Assembly (NCBI GenBank): GCA_002353225.1
Contig: DEJF01000002.1
Span: 15,709 to 21,783, forward strand
Direction of reading: 5' to 3'
Length of the DNA stretch: 6,075 nucleotides
Source of the DNA: Prevotella sp. UBA2755
GTDB lineage: Bacteria; Bacteroidota; Bacteroidia; Bacteroidales; Bacteroidaceae
The notes beneath the pieces were generated by a model. That model searched no databases, was not told where the DNA came from, and worked only from the letters and a program-made list of their open reading frames with translations. Made by a program: the position numbers and the translations under genes. This document shows positions 1-6,001 of this stretch, piece after piece (positions within the stretch are counted from its first letter, which is position 1; each line of letters begins with the position of its first letter).

Positions 1-1823
1 CGCAGTGTGAAAGAGGCAAGCAACTGGTCGTTCCAGTTATAGTCGATCTTACCGAAATAGGACATCAGTTTATAGCCGTCACCAGCACCACGAACGGTCT
101 GAATACCAGTACCGGCACTTGGCCACATATAGTCGATGGTCTCCAAAGGATAGTCAACACGACGACCTGCAAAGTCGATACCATTGTCCTGGTGAGCCTC
201 CAGACCTACCAAGATGTTGAGATTGTGGTTCTCTACGATATCGAAGTTGTACTGTACGGTGTTCGACCATGTCCACTTGGTGCTGTGGGTCTGAGCCAAC
301 TCACTGGCATTGGTGTCGTTGTTCACCACGTCAGAGTTCCATGTGTGGGTCAGCGCACGGATGTAACTATTCGTATAATCGATACCGAAGTTAGAGCGGA
401 TGAGCAAACCCTTGATAGGAGCAATGTCGACATAAGCGTTGGCGAAGATACGCCACTTCTTCAAGCGGTTGTCCTTGTTATGATAGAGTTCACGCATTGG
501 GTTCTGACGGTCACTCATACCACCAATAGGACCAGAGAAGGTCACACCGTCGATTTCATAGACGGGAAGTGTCGGAGCCATCTTCAACGCATTCTCCAGA
601 GGAGCGGCATCCACATTATTAGAATAAGCGAAGGTGGCATTCTCACCGATAGTCACAATACTATTGAGTTTATAACTGCTGTTGAAACGGGCAGAGAAAT
701 TCTCGAAGTCTGTGTACTTCAATACACCAGTAGCCTTCTTGTAGCCAACGGAGAAAAGCATGGTGCTCTTTTCAGAAGCCTTGGAGAACGAGATGTCGTA
801 GTTCTGTGTGACACCCGTGCGTCCAATCTCGTCCACCCAGTCGGTATTGCTATAAGGCATGGTCTGGTTGGCATTCATAAATCCATTATAGTAACCACCA
901 ACGGTGTATGAAGTCATGGCACCGGTAGTCGGGTCGTAAACAGAAATAGGTGTACCTCCCTCAACATCAAGTGCTAAACCGTAGTTCTGCGCATAATCGA
1001 AAGGATTCTTGCCGTCATTGAGGGCTGCCTGTACGAGTGCTGTGGCATACTGCTGACTATTGAGCAGTTTCATCTTCTGTGACATCCATGCTACGGAAAC
1101 AGAGGCATTGAAGTCGATGTTGATCTTGTCGCCCTTCTTACCTTTCTTGGTGGTGATAATAACAACACCATTGGCAGCACGGCTACCATAGATAGAGGCT
1201 GAGGCGGCATCTTTCAATACTTGCATCGTCTCGATGTCGTTGGTGTTCAGACTGTTGAGCGAACCACTGTAAGGCATGCCGTCAACGATGTAGAGGGGAG
1301 CAGTGCTTGAACCGCCCATAGAACCGATACCACGAATCTGAACGTTTGCCTCCCCAGAGGGAGAACCGTTGGAGGTGATGGTCATACCAGGAACCTTACC
1401 CTGCAGGGAAGCCATAGGGTCAGTGGTACTTGCCTTGAAATCCTTGGTCTCTACAACACCGACAGATCCTGTCAAGTCAGCCTTTCGCTGAACCTGATAA
1501 CCCGTGATGACAACCTCATTCAGTAGTTGGGCATCGTCTTTCATGGTTACTGCCATACCGTTAGCGGCAGGCATCTCTACCGTCTGGTAACCGATGTACG
1601 AGAAGACGAGGGTCTTGCCAGACTCCACCTTCAACTTGAAGTTACCGTCGAAATCGGTAACGGTACCGTTGGTGGTACCTTTCTCCATGACTGTGGCACC
1701 GATGACGGGACCCGTTGCATCAGTCACCGTTCCTGTAATCTCCTGTTGCGCGTACATTATAGTACAAAGCATCAAGGAGAGGAAACTCAAAATGAATCTT
1801 TTTGCTTGTTTCATTTGTTTCAT
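1..1823 (-). CDS. SusC/RagA-family TonB-linked outer-membrane receptor (5' part, runs off left edge)
   Basis: This is an outer-membrane active transporter of the SusC/RagA type, which imports glycans or peptides using TonB energy and normally works with a SusD-like lipoprotein encoded just downstream (here beyond the left edge). I translated the minus strand from ATG 1823-1821; it stays open for 607 codons with no frameshift. Residues 1-25 form a signal peptide with a likely cut after MYA. Residues 28-95 are a carboxypeptidase-regulatory-like domain (ITGTVTDATG, FSYIGYQT). NEVVITGY at 102-109 is the TonB-box-like segment. The plug spans about 115-230 and shows the SusC hallmarks LQGKVPGM (140-147), VQIRGIGS (161-168), LYIVDGMPY (177-185) and SIYGSRAANGVVIITTKKG (210-228). 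The rest is the start of the beta-barrel. Family members are about 1000 residues, so roughly 40% is missing. ATG 1814-1812 is an alternative start. The substrate cannot be read from the sequence. Confidence 0.96.
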   Translation of the reverse strand, partial: MKQMKQAKRFILSFLSLMLCTIMYAQQEITGTVTDATGPVIGATVMEKGTTNGTVTDFDGNFKLKVESGKTLVFSYIGYQTVEMPAANGMAVTMKDDAQLLNEVVITGYQVQRKADLTGSVGVVETKDFKASTTDPMASLQGKVPGMTITSNGSPSGEANVQIRGIGSMGGSSTAPLYIVDGMPYSGSLNSLNTNDIETMQVLKDAASASIYGSRAANGVVIITTKKGKKGDKINIDFNASVSVAWMSQKMKLLNSQQYATALVQAALNDGKNPFDYAQNYGLALDVEGGTPISVYDPTTGAMTSYTVGGYYNGFMNANQTMPYSNTDWVDEIGRTGVTQNYDISFSKASEKSTMLFSVGYKKATGVLKYTDFENFSARFNSSYKLNSIVTIGENATFAYSNNVDAAPLENALKMAPTLPVYEIDGVTFSGPIGGMSDRQNPMRELYHNKDNRLKKWRIFANAYVDIAPIKGLLIRSNFGIDYTNSYIRALTHTWNSDVVNNDTNASELAQTHSTKWTWSNTVQYNFDIVENHNLNILVGLEAHQDNGIDFAGRRVDYPLETIDYMWPSAGTGIQTVRGAGDGYKLMSYFGKIDYNWNDQLLASFTL

Positions 1824-1858
1824 TTTTTGGTTAGTACTCTTGTTAACTTTTACTGCTG

Positions 1859-1866
1859 CAAAAGTA
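1859..1866 (-). promoter_or_regulatory. -7 element of the SusC-type gene
   Basis: On the minus strand this reads TACTTTTG, an exact match to the Bacteroidetes -7 consensus TAnnTTTG. It lies 35 nt upstream of the receptor ATG, which implies a leader of about 25-30 nt. No good -33 TTTG is present at the usual 19-21 nt distance; the nearest one (plus-strand CAAA at 1902-1905) is too far. The promoter is therefore weak or needs an activator. There is no strong Shine-Dalgarno before the ATG, only an A-rich stretch. Confidence 0.5.
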
Positions 1867-1912
1867 CTTCTATTTATAGACGAGGGATAAAAAAGATGTT
1901 TCAAAGAACTAA

Positions 1913-1958
1913 AAAAATCGTTCAATGTAACATATTTGTTAGACTATGAACGATTTTT
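1913..1958. repeat. Perfect 12-bp inverted repeat, operator or bidirectional terminator
   Basis: AAAAATCGTTCA (1913-1924) is exactly complementary to TGAACGATTTTT (1947-1958), with a 22-nt spacer. Read on the minus strand the second arm ends in seven T, and on the plus strand in five T, so it could terminate transcription in both directions, although the stem is AT-rich and the loop long. It lies about 45-90 bp upstream of the receptor's -7 element, so an operator role is equally possible. No gene on either side clearly ends here. Confidence 0.55.
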
Positions 1959-1959
1959 A

Positions 1960-2060
1960 TTATCTCATCACTTGCCAGAGTTAGAGCCACCCAGACTTCA
2001 ACACACGGTCTTCAACGATAGGGTGTCACAGGAAATGCCGCCACTGCATCCTGTTATATT
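1960..2060. other. Unassigned spacer between inverted repeat and promoter array
   Basis: I read this stretch in all frames on both strands and recognise no protein, RNA gene or promoter. Base composition is less AT-rich than its surroundings, so it may be a decayed sequence, but nothing supports a specific identity. Confidence 0.3.
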
Positions 2061-2148
2061 CTTTGCCATCGATGATGGCGAACTTACTCCGTCTCGGCAA
2101 AAAAGAAATGAGTTTCTTTTGTTTTGCTCTCAACTTTTTGTAACTTTG
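2061..2148 (+). repeat. Promoter-bearing repeat, unit 1 (88 bp)
   Basis: This unit matches unit 3 (2228-2315) over its full 88 bp, with six substitutions and two compensating one-base length changes in A and T runs. It begins with a small hairpin, GCCATC (2065-2070) and GATGGC (2074-2079). A second inverted repeat follows, AAAGAAA (2102-2108) with TTTCTTT (2113-2119). The unit ends in a consensus promoter, so each copy carries a complete transcription start signal pointing right. Confidence 0.8.
2118..2148 (+). promoter_or_regulatory. Tandem promoter P1
   Basis: TTTG (2118-2121), a 19-nt spacer and TAACTTTG (2141-2148) match the Bacteroidetes primary-sigma promoter (-33 TTTG, -7 TAnnTTTG). 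The expected start is near 2155, giving a leader of about 200 nt that reads through units 2 and 3 before the gene at 2354. Confidence 0.6.
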
Positions 2149-2163
2149 ACCTCGTCGAACCTA

Positions 2164-2232
2164 CTTTGCACTCGGAAATGGAAAGAAAAGCAAACTTTCC
2201 TTTTGCATTTCTCTTGTTTTTTCGTAACTTTG
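2164..2232 (+). repeat. Promoter-bearing repeat, unit 2 (diverged)
   Basis: A diverged copy of the repeat between units 1 and 3. It keeps the CTCGG segment, an A-rich/T-rich inverted repeat (GGAAAG at 2180-2185 with CTTTCC at 2195-2200), and the terminal TTCGTAACTTTG. The GCCATC hairpin and the central part of units 1 and 3 are absent. The conservation of promoter and hairpin but not of sequence in between suggests an older duplication. Confidence 0.6.
2202..2232 (+). promoter_or_regulatory. Tandem promoter P2
   Basis: TTTG (2202-2205), a 19-nt spacer and TAACTTTG (2225-2232). The -7 element is 84 bp downstream of that of P1 and identical to it in all eight bases, although the flanking unit has diverged. 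Confidence 0.6.
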
Positions 2233-2315
2233 CCATCGGTGATGGCAAACTTACTCCGTCTTGGCAAAAAAAGAAACGAGTTTCTTTGTTTTGCTCTCGA
2301 CTTTTCGTAACTTTG
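2228..2315 (+). repeat. Promoter-bearing repeat, unit 3 (88 bp)
   Basis: Near-identical partner of unit 1. It shares its first bases with the -7 element of unit 2. The first hairpin is GCCATC (2232-2237) with GATGGC (2241-2246). The second is a long palindrome: 2264-2277 pairs with 2280-2294 over 14 bp, with a two-base loop and one unpaired G (2288). The -33 element lies in the right arm of this palindrome. Confidence 0.8.
2285..2315 (+). promoter_or_regulatory. Tandem promoter P3, proximal promoter of the DUF4421-like gene
   Basis: TTTG (2285-2288), a 19-nt spacer and TAACTTTG (2308-2315). Its -7 element is 83 bp after that of P2. The start should fall near 2322, leaving a leader of about 30 nt before ATG 2354, the most natural arrangement of the three. 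Confidence 0.7.
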
Positions 2316-2353
2316 TAACTCCAAAATGACCTAATGGGTTTAAGATTATAGCA

Positions 2354-3487
2354 ATGCGACCATTTAAGTATTTATTACTTTTCATGTGCTTTGGCATCTG
2401 TGGACAAACAATGGCACAAAGAGGCATAGTCTCTTTTGTCAAGAAAGTGGGTACTCTGATTGACTCTATGTCTGTCAAGGGACTCGACCGCAATTATATT
2501 GAGGCTCCGACAAGACCCTGGCAGATTATCATAAGGGGTAATACGAACCAGAGTTCAGTAACCATGAATACCGAGGGTAATATCGAAGGTCTCAGTTATA
2601 GTGCCAAACCCTATCTTAAAACAAAGCCATCACAGTATGTCGGACTATGGGTCGGCTATCGAGGCTATGGCTTAGGATATACTATTAATGTAGGAGGCGA
2701 CAAAGGTACTTATTTCACCTTAGGTGCCACTGGCGGATCGTATGGTGTCAATGTGCGCATCCACTCGTTTGAGGAGAACTCACCAGAATACGGTCTTGAG
2801 AGCGACCTTATTGCCGAAGAAGACAAGGACGATTGGAATGATATACATTTGAAAGATCCCATCAAGGTGCGTACCCTTATAGCCAATGGATACTATCTGT
2901 TCAATGGTAAACGATTCTCTTATGCTGCCGCCTACGACCAGTCGGTGCTGCAGAAGCGCTCAGCAGGTTCACTGATGGTGGGTGCGATGTATTTCTATGG
3001 TCGCATCGACTATTCGTCACCCTCTAATGGCGACCTGATATATCTGATGCATGGTCTGGGTCGTGTAAAACTATGGCAAGGCAGTGTCGGTGTGGGTTAC
3101 GCTTACAACTGGGTACCTGTTCGTGGGCTGCTCGTCAATGCGATGTTCATGCCCATGCTGACTTTTGTCAACAAGATCAAGGTATACGGCTATGCTACCA
3201 ACGTTGAGGAATTAATGGAGGATCCCACCTTCTGGAGCGAAAACATAGATAACGCCAAATGGGACGAGTGGTTTTATAATAATGTCCGTATAACACCTAT
3301 GGGCGACAAGACATTCAATAGTGGCATAAAGGTTAATTTCGATGCCCGCCTGTCTGTGACTTATAACTTCGGACGATACTTCGTCAACGCATACGGGCAG
3401 TTCAATAATATGCGCTATAGCCATCAGAGCAGTTATGGTCATTTGAATGACTGGTTCATCAACACATCCATCGGCATACGACTATAA
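2354..3487 (+). CDS. Exported beta-barrel-like protein resembling DUF4421
   Basis: A 377-residue protein of unknown function, predicted to sit in the outer membrane. Residues 1-21 are a signal peptide (positive start, LLLFMCFGI core, cut after TMA); the cysteines do not form a lipobox. The mature part has alternating hydrophobic strands rich in Tyr and Gly with polar turns (VGLWVGYRGYGLGYTI at 96-111, RLSVTYNFGRYFVNAYGQF at 332-350), typical of a beta-barrel, and ends in a strand-like NTSIGIRL. DNRYIE-like and PW motifs (LDRNYIEAPTRPW, 44-56) and FSYAAAYDQSVLQKRSAGS (188-206) resemble what I recall of the Bacteroidetes DUF4421 family; this match is from memory and not a search. An acidic segment (155-162) is probably a surface or periplasmic loop. 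ATG is preceded by no clear Shine-Dalgarno. It is driven by three tandem promoters and converges on the PorP remnant and kinase. Confidence 0.85.
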   Translation: MRPFKYLLLFMCFGICGQTMAQRGIVSFVKKVGTLIDSMSVKGLDRNYIEAPTRPWQIIIRGNTNQSSVTMNTEGNIEGLSYSAKPYLKTKPSQYVGLWVGYRGYGLGYTINVGGDKGTYFTLGATGGSYGVNVRIHSFEENSPEYGLESDLIAEEDKDDWNDIHLKDPIKVRTLIANGYYLFNGKRFSYAAAYDQSVLQKRSAGSLMVGAMYFYGRIDYSSPSNGDLIYLMHGLGRVKLWQGSVGVGYAYNWVPVRGLLVNAMFMPMLTFVNKIKVYGYATNVEELMEDPTFWSENIDNAKWDEWFYNNVRITPMGDKTFNSGIKVNFDARLSVTYNFGRYFVNAYGQFNNMRYSHQSSYGHLNDWFINTSIGIRL

Positions 3488-3572
3488 TCTTGCCAAAGAA
3501 TTAGGGGAAACTGAAATGAACCCAGAAAGTTTGGACAGGAAAAAGAGCATTCAGACAAAGAGTCCCCGATTT
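3488..3572. other. Convergent intergenic gap, no clear terminator
   Basis: This gap separates the end of the DUF4421-like gene from the stop of the PorP/SprF remnant. I find no GC-rich hairpin followed by a T run on either strand. On the minus strand, the sequence beyond the remnant's stop does not continue the PorP/SprF family in any frame, so the rest of that gene appears deleted rather than frameshifted. Confidence 0.4.
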
Positions 3573-3707
3573 TCACGATTCCTTACCTGCGGCAGCGGGA
3601 TTAAAGGATGTCTCCATTGCCCAATAATGGGCAAAGGAGGGTTCTTGCTGCGCCATCACCAGGATGGTCCGCAAGCATAGGAATCCTATTACCAACCGTT
3701 TTTTCAC
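3573..3707 (-). pseudogene. Truncated PorP/SprF-type protein (N-terminal remnant)
   Basis: Translating the minus strand from GTG 3707-3705 gives 44 residues ending at TGA 3575-3573. A signal peptide (KKRLVIGFL core, cut after VMA) leads into QQEPSFAHYWAMETSFNPAAAGK. That order, QQ(D/E)P-F-(H/Q)Y followed by (F/Y)NPA-AG, is the mature N-terminus of PorP/SprF outer-membrane proteins, known from type IX secretion and gliding, which are normally about 300 residues. Only the first 15% is present and no other frame continues it, so a deletion or replacement is inferred. There is no ATG; an in-frame TAA lies 27 nt upstream of GTG. It follows the kinase on the same strand with a 74-nt gap and was probably its operon partner. 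A short functional peptide is possible but less likely. Confidence 0.7.
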
Positions 3708-3736
3708 GATATTATAACGTTCAATATCGCTCCTTT
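3707..3736 (-). promoter_or_regulatory. Shine-Dalgarno plus hairpin before the PorP remnant
   Basis: Minus-strand AAAGGAG (3736-3730) is the best Shine-Dalgarno in the window. It lies 22 nt before the GTG, too far for direct use. Between them, CGATATT (3729-3723) and AATATCG (3713-3707) form a perfect 7-bp inverted repeat with a 9-nt loop. A TTG (3724-3722) sits five nt after the Shine-Dalgarno and opens a six-codon frame whose TGA overlaps the GTG as GTGA. This could be a relic of the original start followed by a frameshift, or a coupling leader. Confidence 0.45.
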
Positions 3737-3781
3737 ATTTTATCGCTCCCCAAAAAACGTGCTGGCAGAGGACTGGGAATA

Positions 3782-5794
3782 TTAACTGATTCCTGTGACG
3801 ACAAAGCGTACCCCGCCGGTGTATTCCTGATCGAGGAAGACATGATAACCCATGGAGAGGGCGAGGCGACGGGCAAGAGGAAGACCGATGCCAAGGCTGT
3901 GCTCACTGGACGAGAGACGGACAAAGGGCTCGAAGATACGCTCCGCATCCTCGGAGGGGATGCCTGGTCCGTCATTGGTGACGGAGATGGAGTAGGTGCC
4001 GTCACCTTCGGCATGACAGCCCATCAGCACGGTACCGTCTGTGGCATACTTGTCGGCATTGTCGAGCAGGCAGTTCAGCAACTCCTGCAACAACGGACTG
4101 ACACTGACAATCACGTCGTCTGCCACGTTGGTCTTGAATGCTATCTCCAAATGACGGTTCTTCTCAATAGAGGAGGGGTGAATATCGTAACTGTTCAACA
4201 CTGAGCGTGCCAACTCATTCAGTCCTATCCGGACGTCTTTGGGTGTCGAAATGTCGTCGCCATAAAGACTGTAAAGCAGCATCTGATGGGTGGACGTGGA
4301 GACCCGATAGGCATTACGGCAGACATCAGTGCGTAACTGCATATACTCGTCCTGAGGAATCGTCCCGTTACTGTCAATGATCACCTCTACCGTACCTATC
4401 AGGGTGAGCAACGGTGAACGGAGTGCCTCACGGCAGACTTCCTTCTCCTCATCAGTGATACCCGATGTCCCTCGGGCATAGGAATCCAACACAGGGTCTA
4501 ACAGCGACTCTACTGTCTTGGCTGCGGCGAGGATATCCTTATAGCGCTTGGGGCGCTCTTCTGGCTTCAGGCGGAAATCGGGGTTGTTGAAAATATGGGC
4601 ATAGCCTCTCAGCACATTGATGGGGGACTCCAGCTTTTCCTGTATCGAGCTGACAAAGGCACGACGGATAGCCTGACCGGACTGGGTGCTGCGACGCGCC
4701 TCCTGCAACTGGAGGAACTGCTCTCTCAACCGGCGGTTCTTTTTGTGGCGGTAGACAAGCATACCTATGAGCAGGGCAATAATTGCCAGCGCCATAATAC
4801 CGACTATCAATAATTGTATGCGACGGATATCTGCCTTCTCTTTCTCTGCCTGAAGCAGGTCGATGCTGCGACTCATATCCATCATCTGTATCTCCAAAGC
4901 CTCACGGTCATCAGCTTCCTTCAAGCTGTCCCTGAGCTCTGAGGCATGGAAGGCGCGCTCAAAGTCGCCCATCTGCTCGTAAACGTCAATACGAAGCTCT
5001 GTCGCTGTCATTGGCTCTCGGATGGAGTCACACCAGGCGAGGGCTCCCTGATAGTCTTTCCGCATCAGACAGCGGCACACCATCACCTGCTGGAGGTTGG
5101 CGGCATTGAACTGTGCCGGCTGTTGTTGGCGAATACTGTCGTATTGGGCAAAATAACGGTCGAAGGCGGCACGGTCGTCCATCTTATTGGCGATGATACA
5201 ACGGTAGCCTAACACACCACTCTCATACATCGGGTTCTGCAGCATCTGCTGGGGTAGGCTGTCAAGGCATGCCATCGCATCGGCGGGACGATTGAAACTA
5301 AGCGACTGCGCCAACGACAGATAGGCATTGAAAACGCCTACAGGGTTCTTTGCGGCATCAATATCCTTAAGGGCACGGCGGAAATATTTCTCACCCATCT
5401 CCGGTTGGTTGCGACTAGTATAGAACAGTCCCATACCCATATTAGAAAGGTACAGATACTTCTCGTTGTGTCGGGCTTTGATATCGTCGGTAATCTTGTG
5501 GAGCTCGGTATAAGCACGATGGAAGTGCTTTTTATTCACCTCATAGATTACACGGTTGACCCATGTGCGGTAATATTTCTCCCAGTCCTGATGATTCTCC
5601 AAATAAAGCATAAATTCTCCGTGCGCCTTGTAGAACTCCGAGTCGCTACCGCTCATCTGTGCCTCATAGACGCGCTGAACCAATGCCTTCTCTTGTTCGT
5701 CAGGCTGCTGGACCGCTCCTTTCTGCTTGGCGGTGAGATTTAAACTCACCGCCAGCATGACAAGTGTCAAAACAATCTTTTCCAAAACCAACAC
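3782..5794 (-). CDS. TPR-containing membrane sensor histidine kinase with degenerate H-boxes
   Basis: An inner-membrane sensor kinase of 670 residues that would pass a periplasmic signal to a response regulator, none of which lies in the window. In order: signal peptide 1-22; periplasmic helical TPR-like region about 35-300 (YFRRALKDIDAA, DYQGALAWCDSI); coiled coil 296-325; transmembrane helix 326-348; DHp-like region about 375-512; HATPase_c about 520-668. The ATPase shows an N-box (LLDNADKYA, 576-584), a G1-like NDGPGIP (607-613, Asn at the usual Asp position), an F-box (RIFEPF, 619-624) and a G2 LGIGLPLARR (634-643). The H-box has Glu386 in place of His (IQEKLESPINVL), and a second similar motif has Glu456 (CREALRSPLLTL). 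No ATG opens the frame: GTG 5794-5792 follows an in-frame TAA by one codon, and TTG 5785-5783 has AAAAGG eight nt upstream and gives a cleaner signal peptide. Kinase activity is doubtful; a pseudokinase or phosphatase role is possible. Confidence 0.9.
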   Translation of the reverse strand: MLVLEKIVLTLVMLAVSLNLTAKQKGAVQQPDEQEKALVQRVYEAQMSGSDSEFYKAHGEFMLYLENHQDWEKYYRTWVNRVIYEVNKKHFHRAYTELHKITDDIKARHNEKYLYLSNMGMGLFYTSRNQPEMGEKYFRRALKDIDAAKNPVGVFNAYLSLAQSLSFNRPADAMACLDSLPQQMLQNPMYESGVLGYRCIIANKMDDRAAFDRYFAQYDSIRQQQPAQFNAANLQQVMVCRCLMRKDYQGALAWCDSIREPMTATELRIDVYEQMGDFERAFHASELRDSLKEADDREALEIQMMDMSRSIDLLQAEKEKADIRRIQLLIVGIMALAIIALLIGMLVYRHKKNRRLREQFLQLQEARRSTQSGQAIRRAFVSSIQEKLESPINVLRGYAHIFNNPDFRLKPEERPKRYKDILAAAKTVESLLDPVLDSYARGTSGITDEEKEVCREALRSPLLTLIGTVEVIIDSNGTIPQDEYMQLRTDVCRNAYRVSTSTHQMLLYSLYGDDISTPKDVRIGLNELARSVLNSYDIHPSSIEKNRHLEIAFKTNVADDVIVSVSPLLQELLNCLLDNADKYATDGTVLMGCHAEGDGTYSISVTNDGPGIPSEDAERIFEPFVRLSSSEHSLGIGLPLARRLALSMGYHVFLDQEYTGGVRFVVTGIS

Positions 5795-5857
5795 CTTTTA
5801 ATATTGCCTTAATTAATATTCTAGTTTCTCCTAAATGATATCGGAAGAAAGTAAGTG

Positions 5858-5888
5858 CAAAGGTACAAAAAAATTTCATTCCTGCAAT
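5858..5888 (-). promoter_or_regulatory. Promoter of the histidine kinase
   Basis: On the minus strand, ATTG (5888-5885), a 19-nt spacer and TACCTTTG (5865-5858) fit the Bacteroidetes promoter, with one mismatch in the -33. Transcription should begin near 5850, giving an untranslated leader of about 55-65 nt before the GTG/TTG start. The same promoter probably served the PorP remnant downstream. Confidence 0.7.
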
Positions 5889-5911
5889 AGTCAAAAGACT
5901 CTCTACATAAC

Positions 5912-5972
5912 TTTTTGCTAATTTTGAAACAGTTTTTGCTAATTCTGAAACTCCATGTGCAAATCTTGGGAC
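5912..5972. repeat. Three direct repeats at 21-bp period upstream of the kinase promoter
   Basis: TTTTTGCTAATTTTGAAAC (5912-5930) recurs at 5933-5951 with one change (18 of 19). A third, degenerate copy follows exactly 21 bp later: TGCAAATCTTGGGACT (5958-5973) matches the second copy at 11 of 16 bases. The TGC of each copy falls at 5916, 5937 and 5958. The array starts 23 bp upstream of the -33 element of the kinase, where an activator would bind. The 21-bp period is two helical turns, so all copies face the same side of the DNA. Confidence 0.65.
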
Positions 5973-5980
5973 TCTTAATT

Positions 5981-6001
5981 GACGGAGGCGGCACCTTCGT
6001 C
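5981..6001. other. Short hairpin, function unknown
   Basis: GACGGAGG (5981-5988) pairs with CCTTCGTC (5994-6001), eight base pairs including one G-T wobble, around a five-base loop. No T run follows on either strand, so it is a poor intrinsic terminator. From 6002 to 6075 the sequence is AT-rich (TATATAAAA-like) and shows no recognisable gene or promoter. Confidence 0.3.

Noticed and set aside
192..911. Long plus-strand open frame (239 codons).
   Set aside because: It is antisense to the SusC-type gene, which has clear domain motifs in its own frame; the plus-strand translation resembles no family.
1936..2310. Plus-strand open frame of 124 codons in the intergenic region.
   Set aside because: It spans the promoter repeats, and its Phe/Lys-rich translation simply reflects the A and T runs of those repeats.
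3612..3639. Strong hairpin: CTCC-A-TTGCCCA, four-base loop, TGGGCAA-A-GGAG.
   Set aside because: It lies within the codons for the conserved SFAHYWAME stretch of the PorP remnant, so the coding sequence explains it. It also lacks a T run, so it is not an intrinsic terminator.
3447..3680. Plus-strand open frame of 77 codons after the DUF4421-like gene.
   Set aside because: It overlaps the end of that gene and runs antisense to the PorP remnant. It has no promoter, no ribosome binding site and no recognisable family.
3570..3710. Direct repeat TTTTCACGAT at 3570-3579 and 3701-3710, bracketing the PorP remnant, which might mark a deletion or insertion.
   Set aside because: Ten AT-rich bases can recur by chance. 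The second copy overlaps the remnant's start codon, and no element or target duplication accompanies it.
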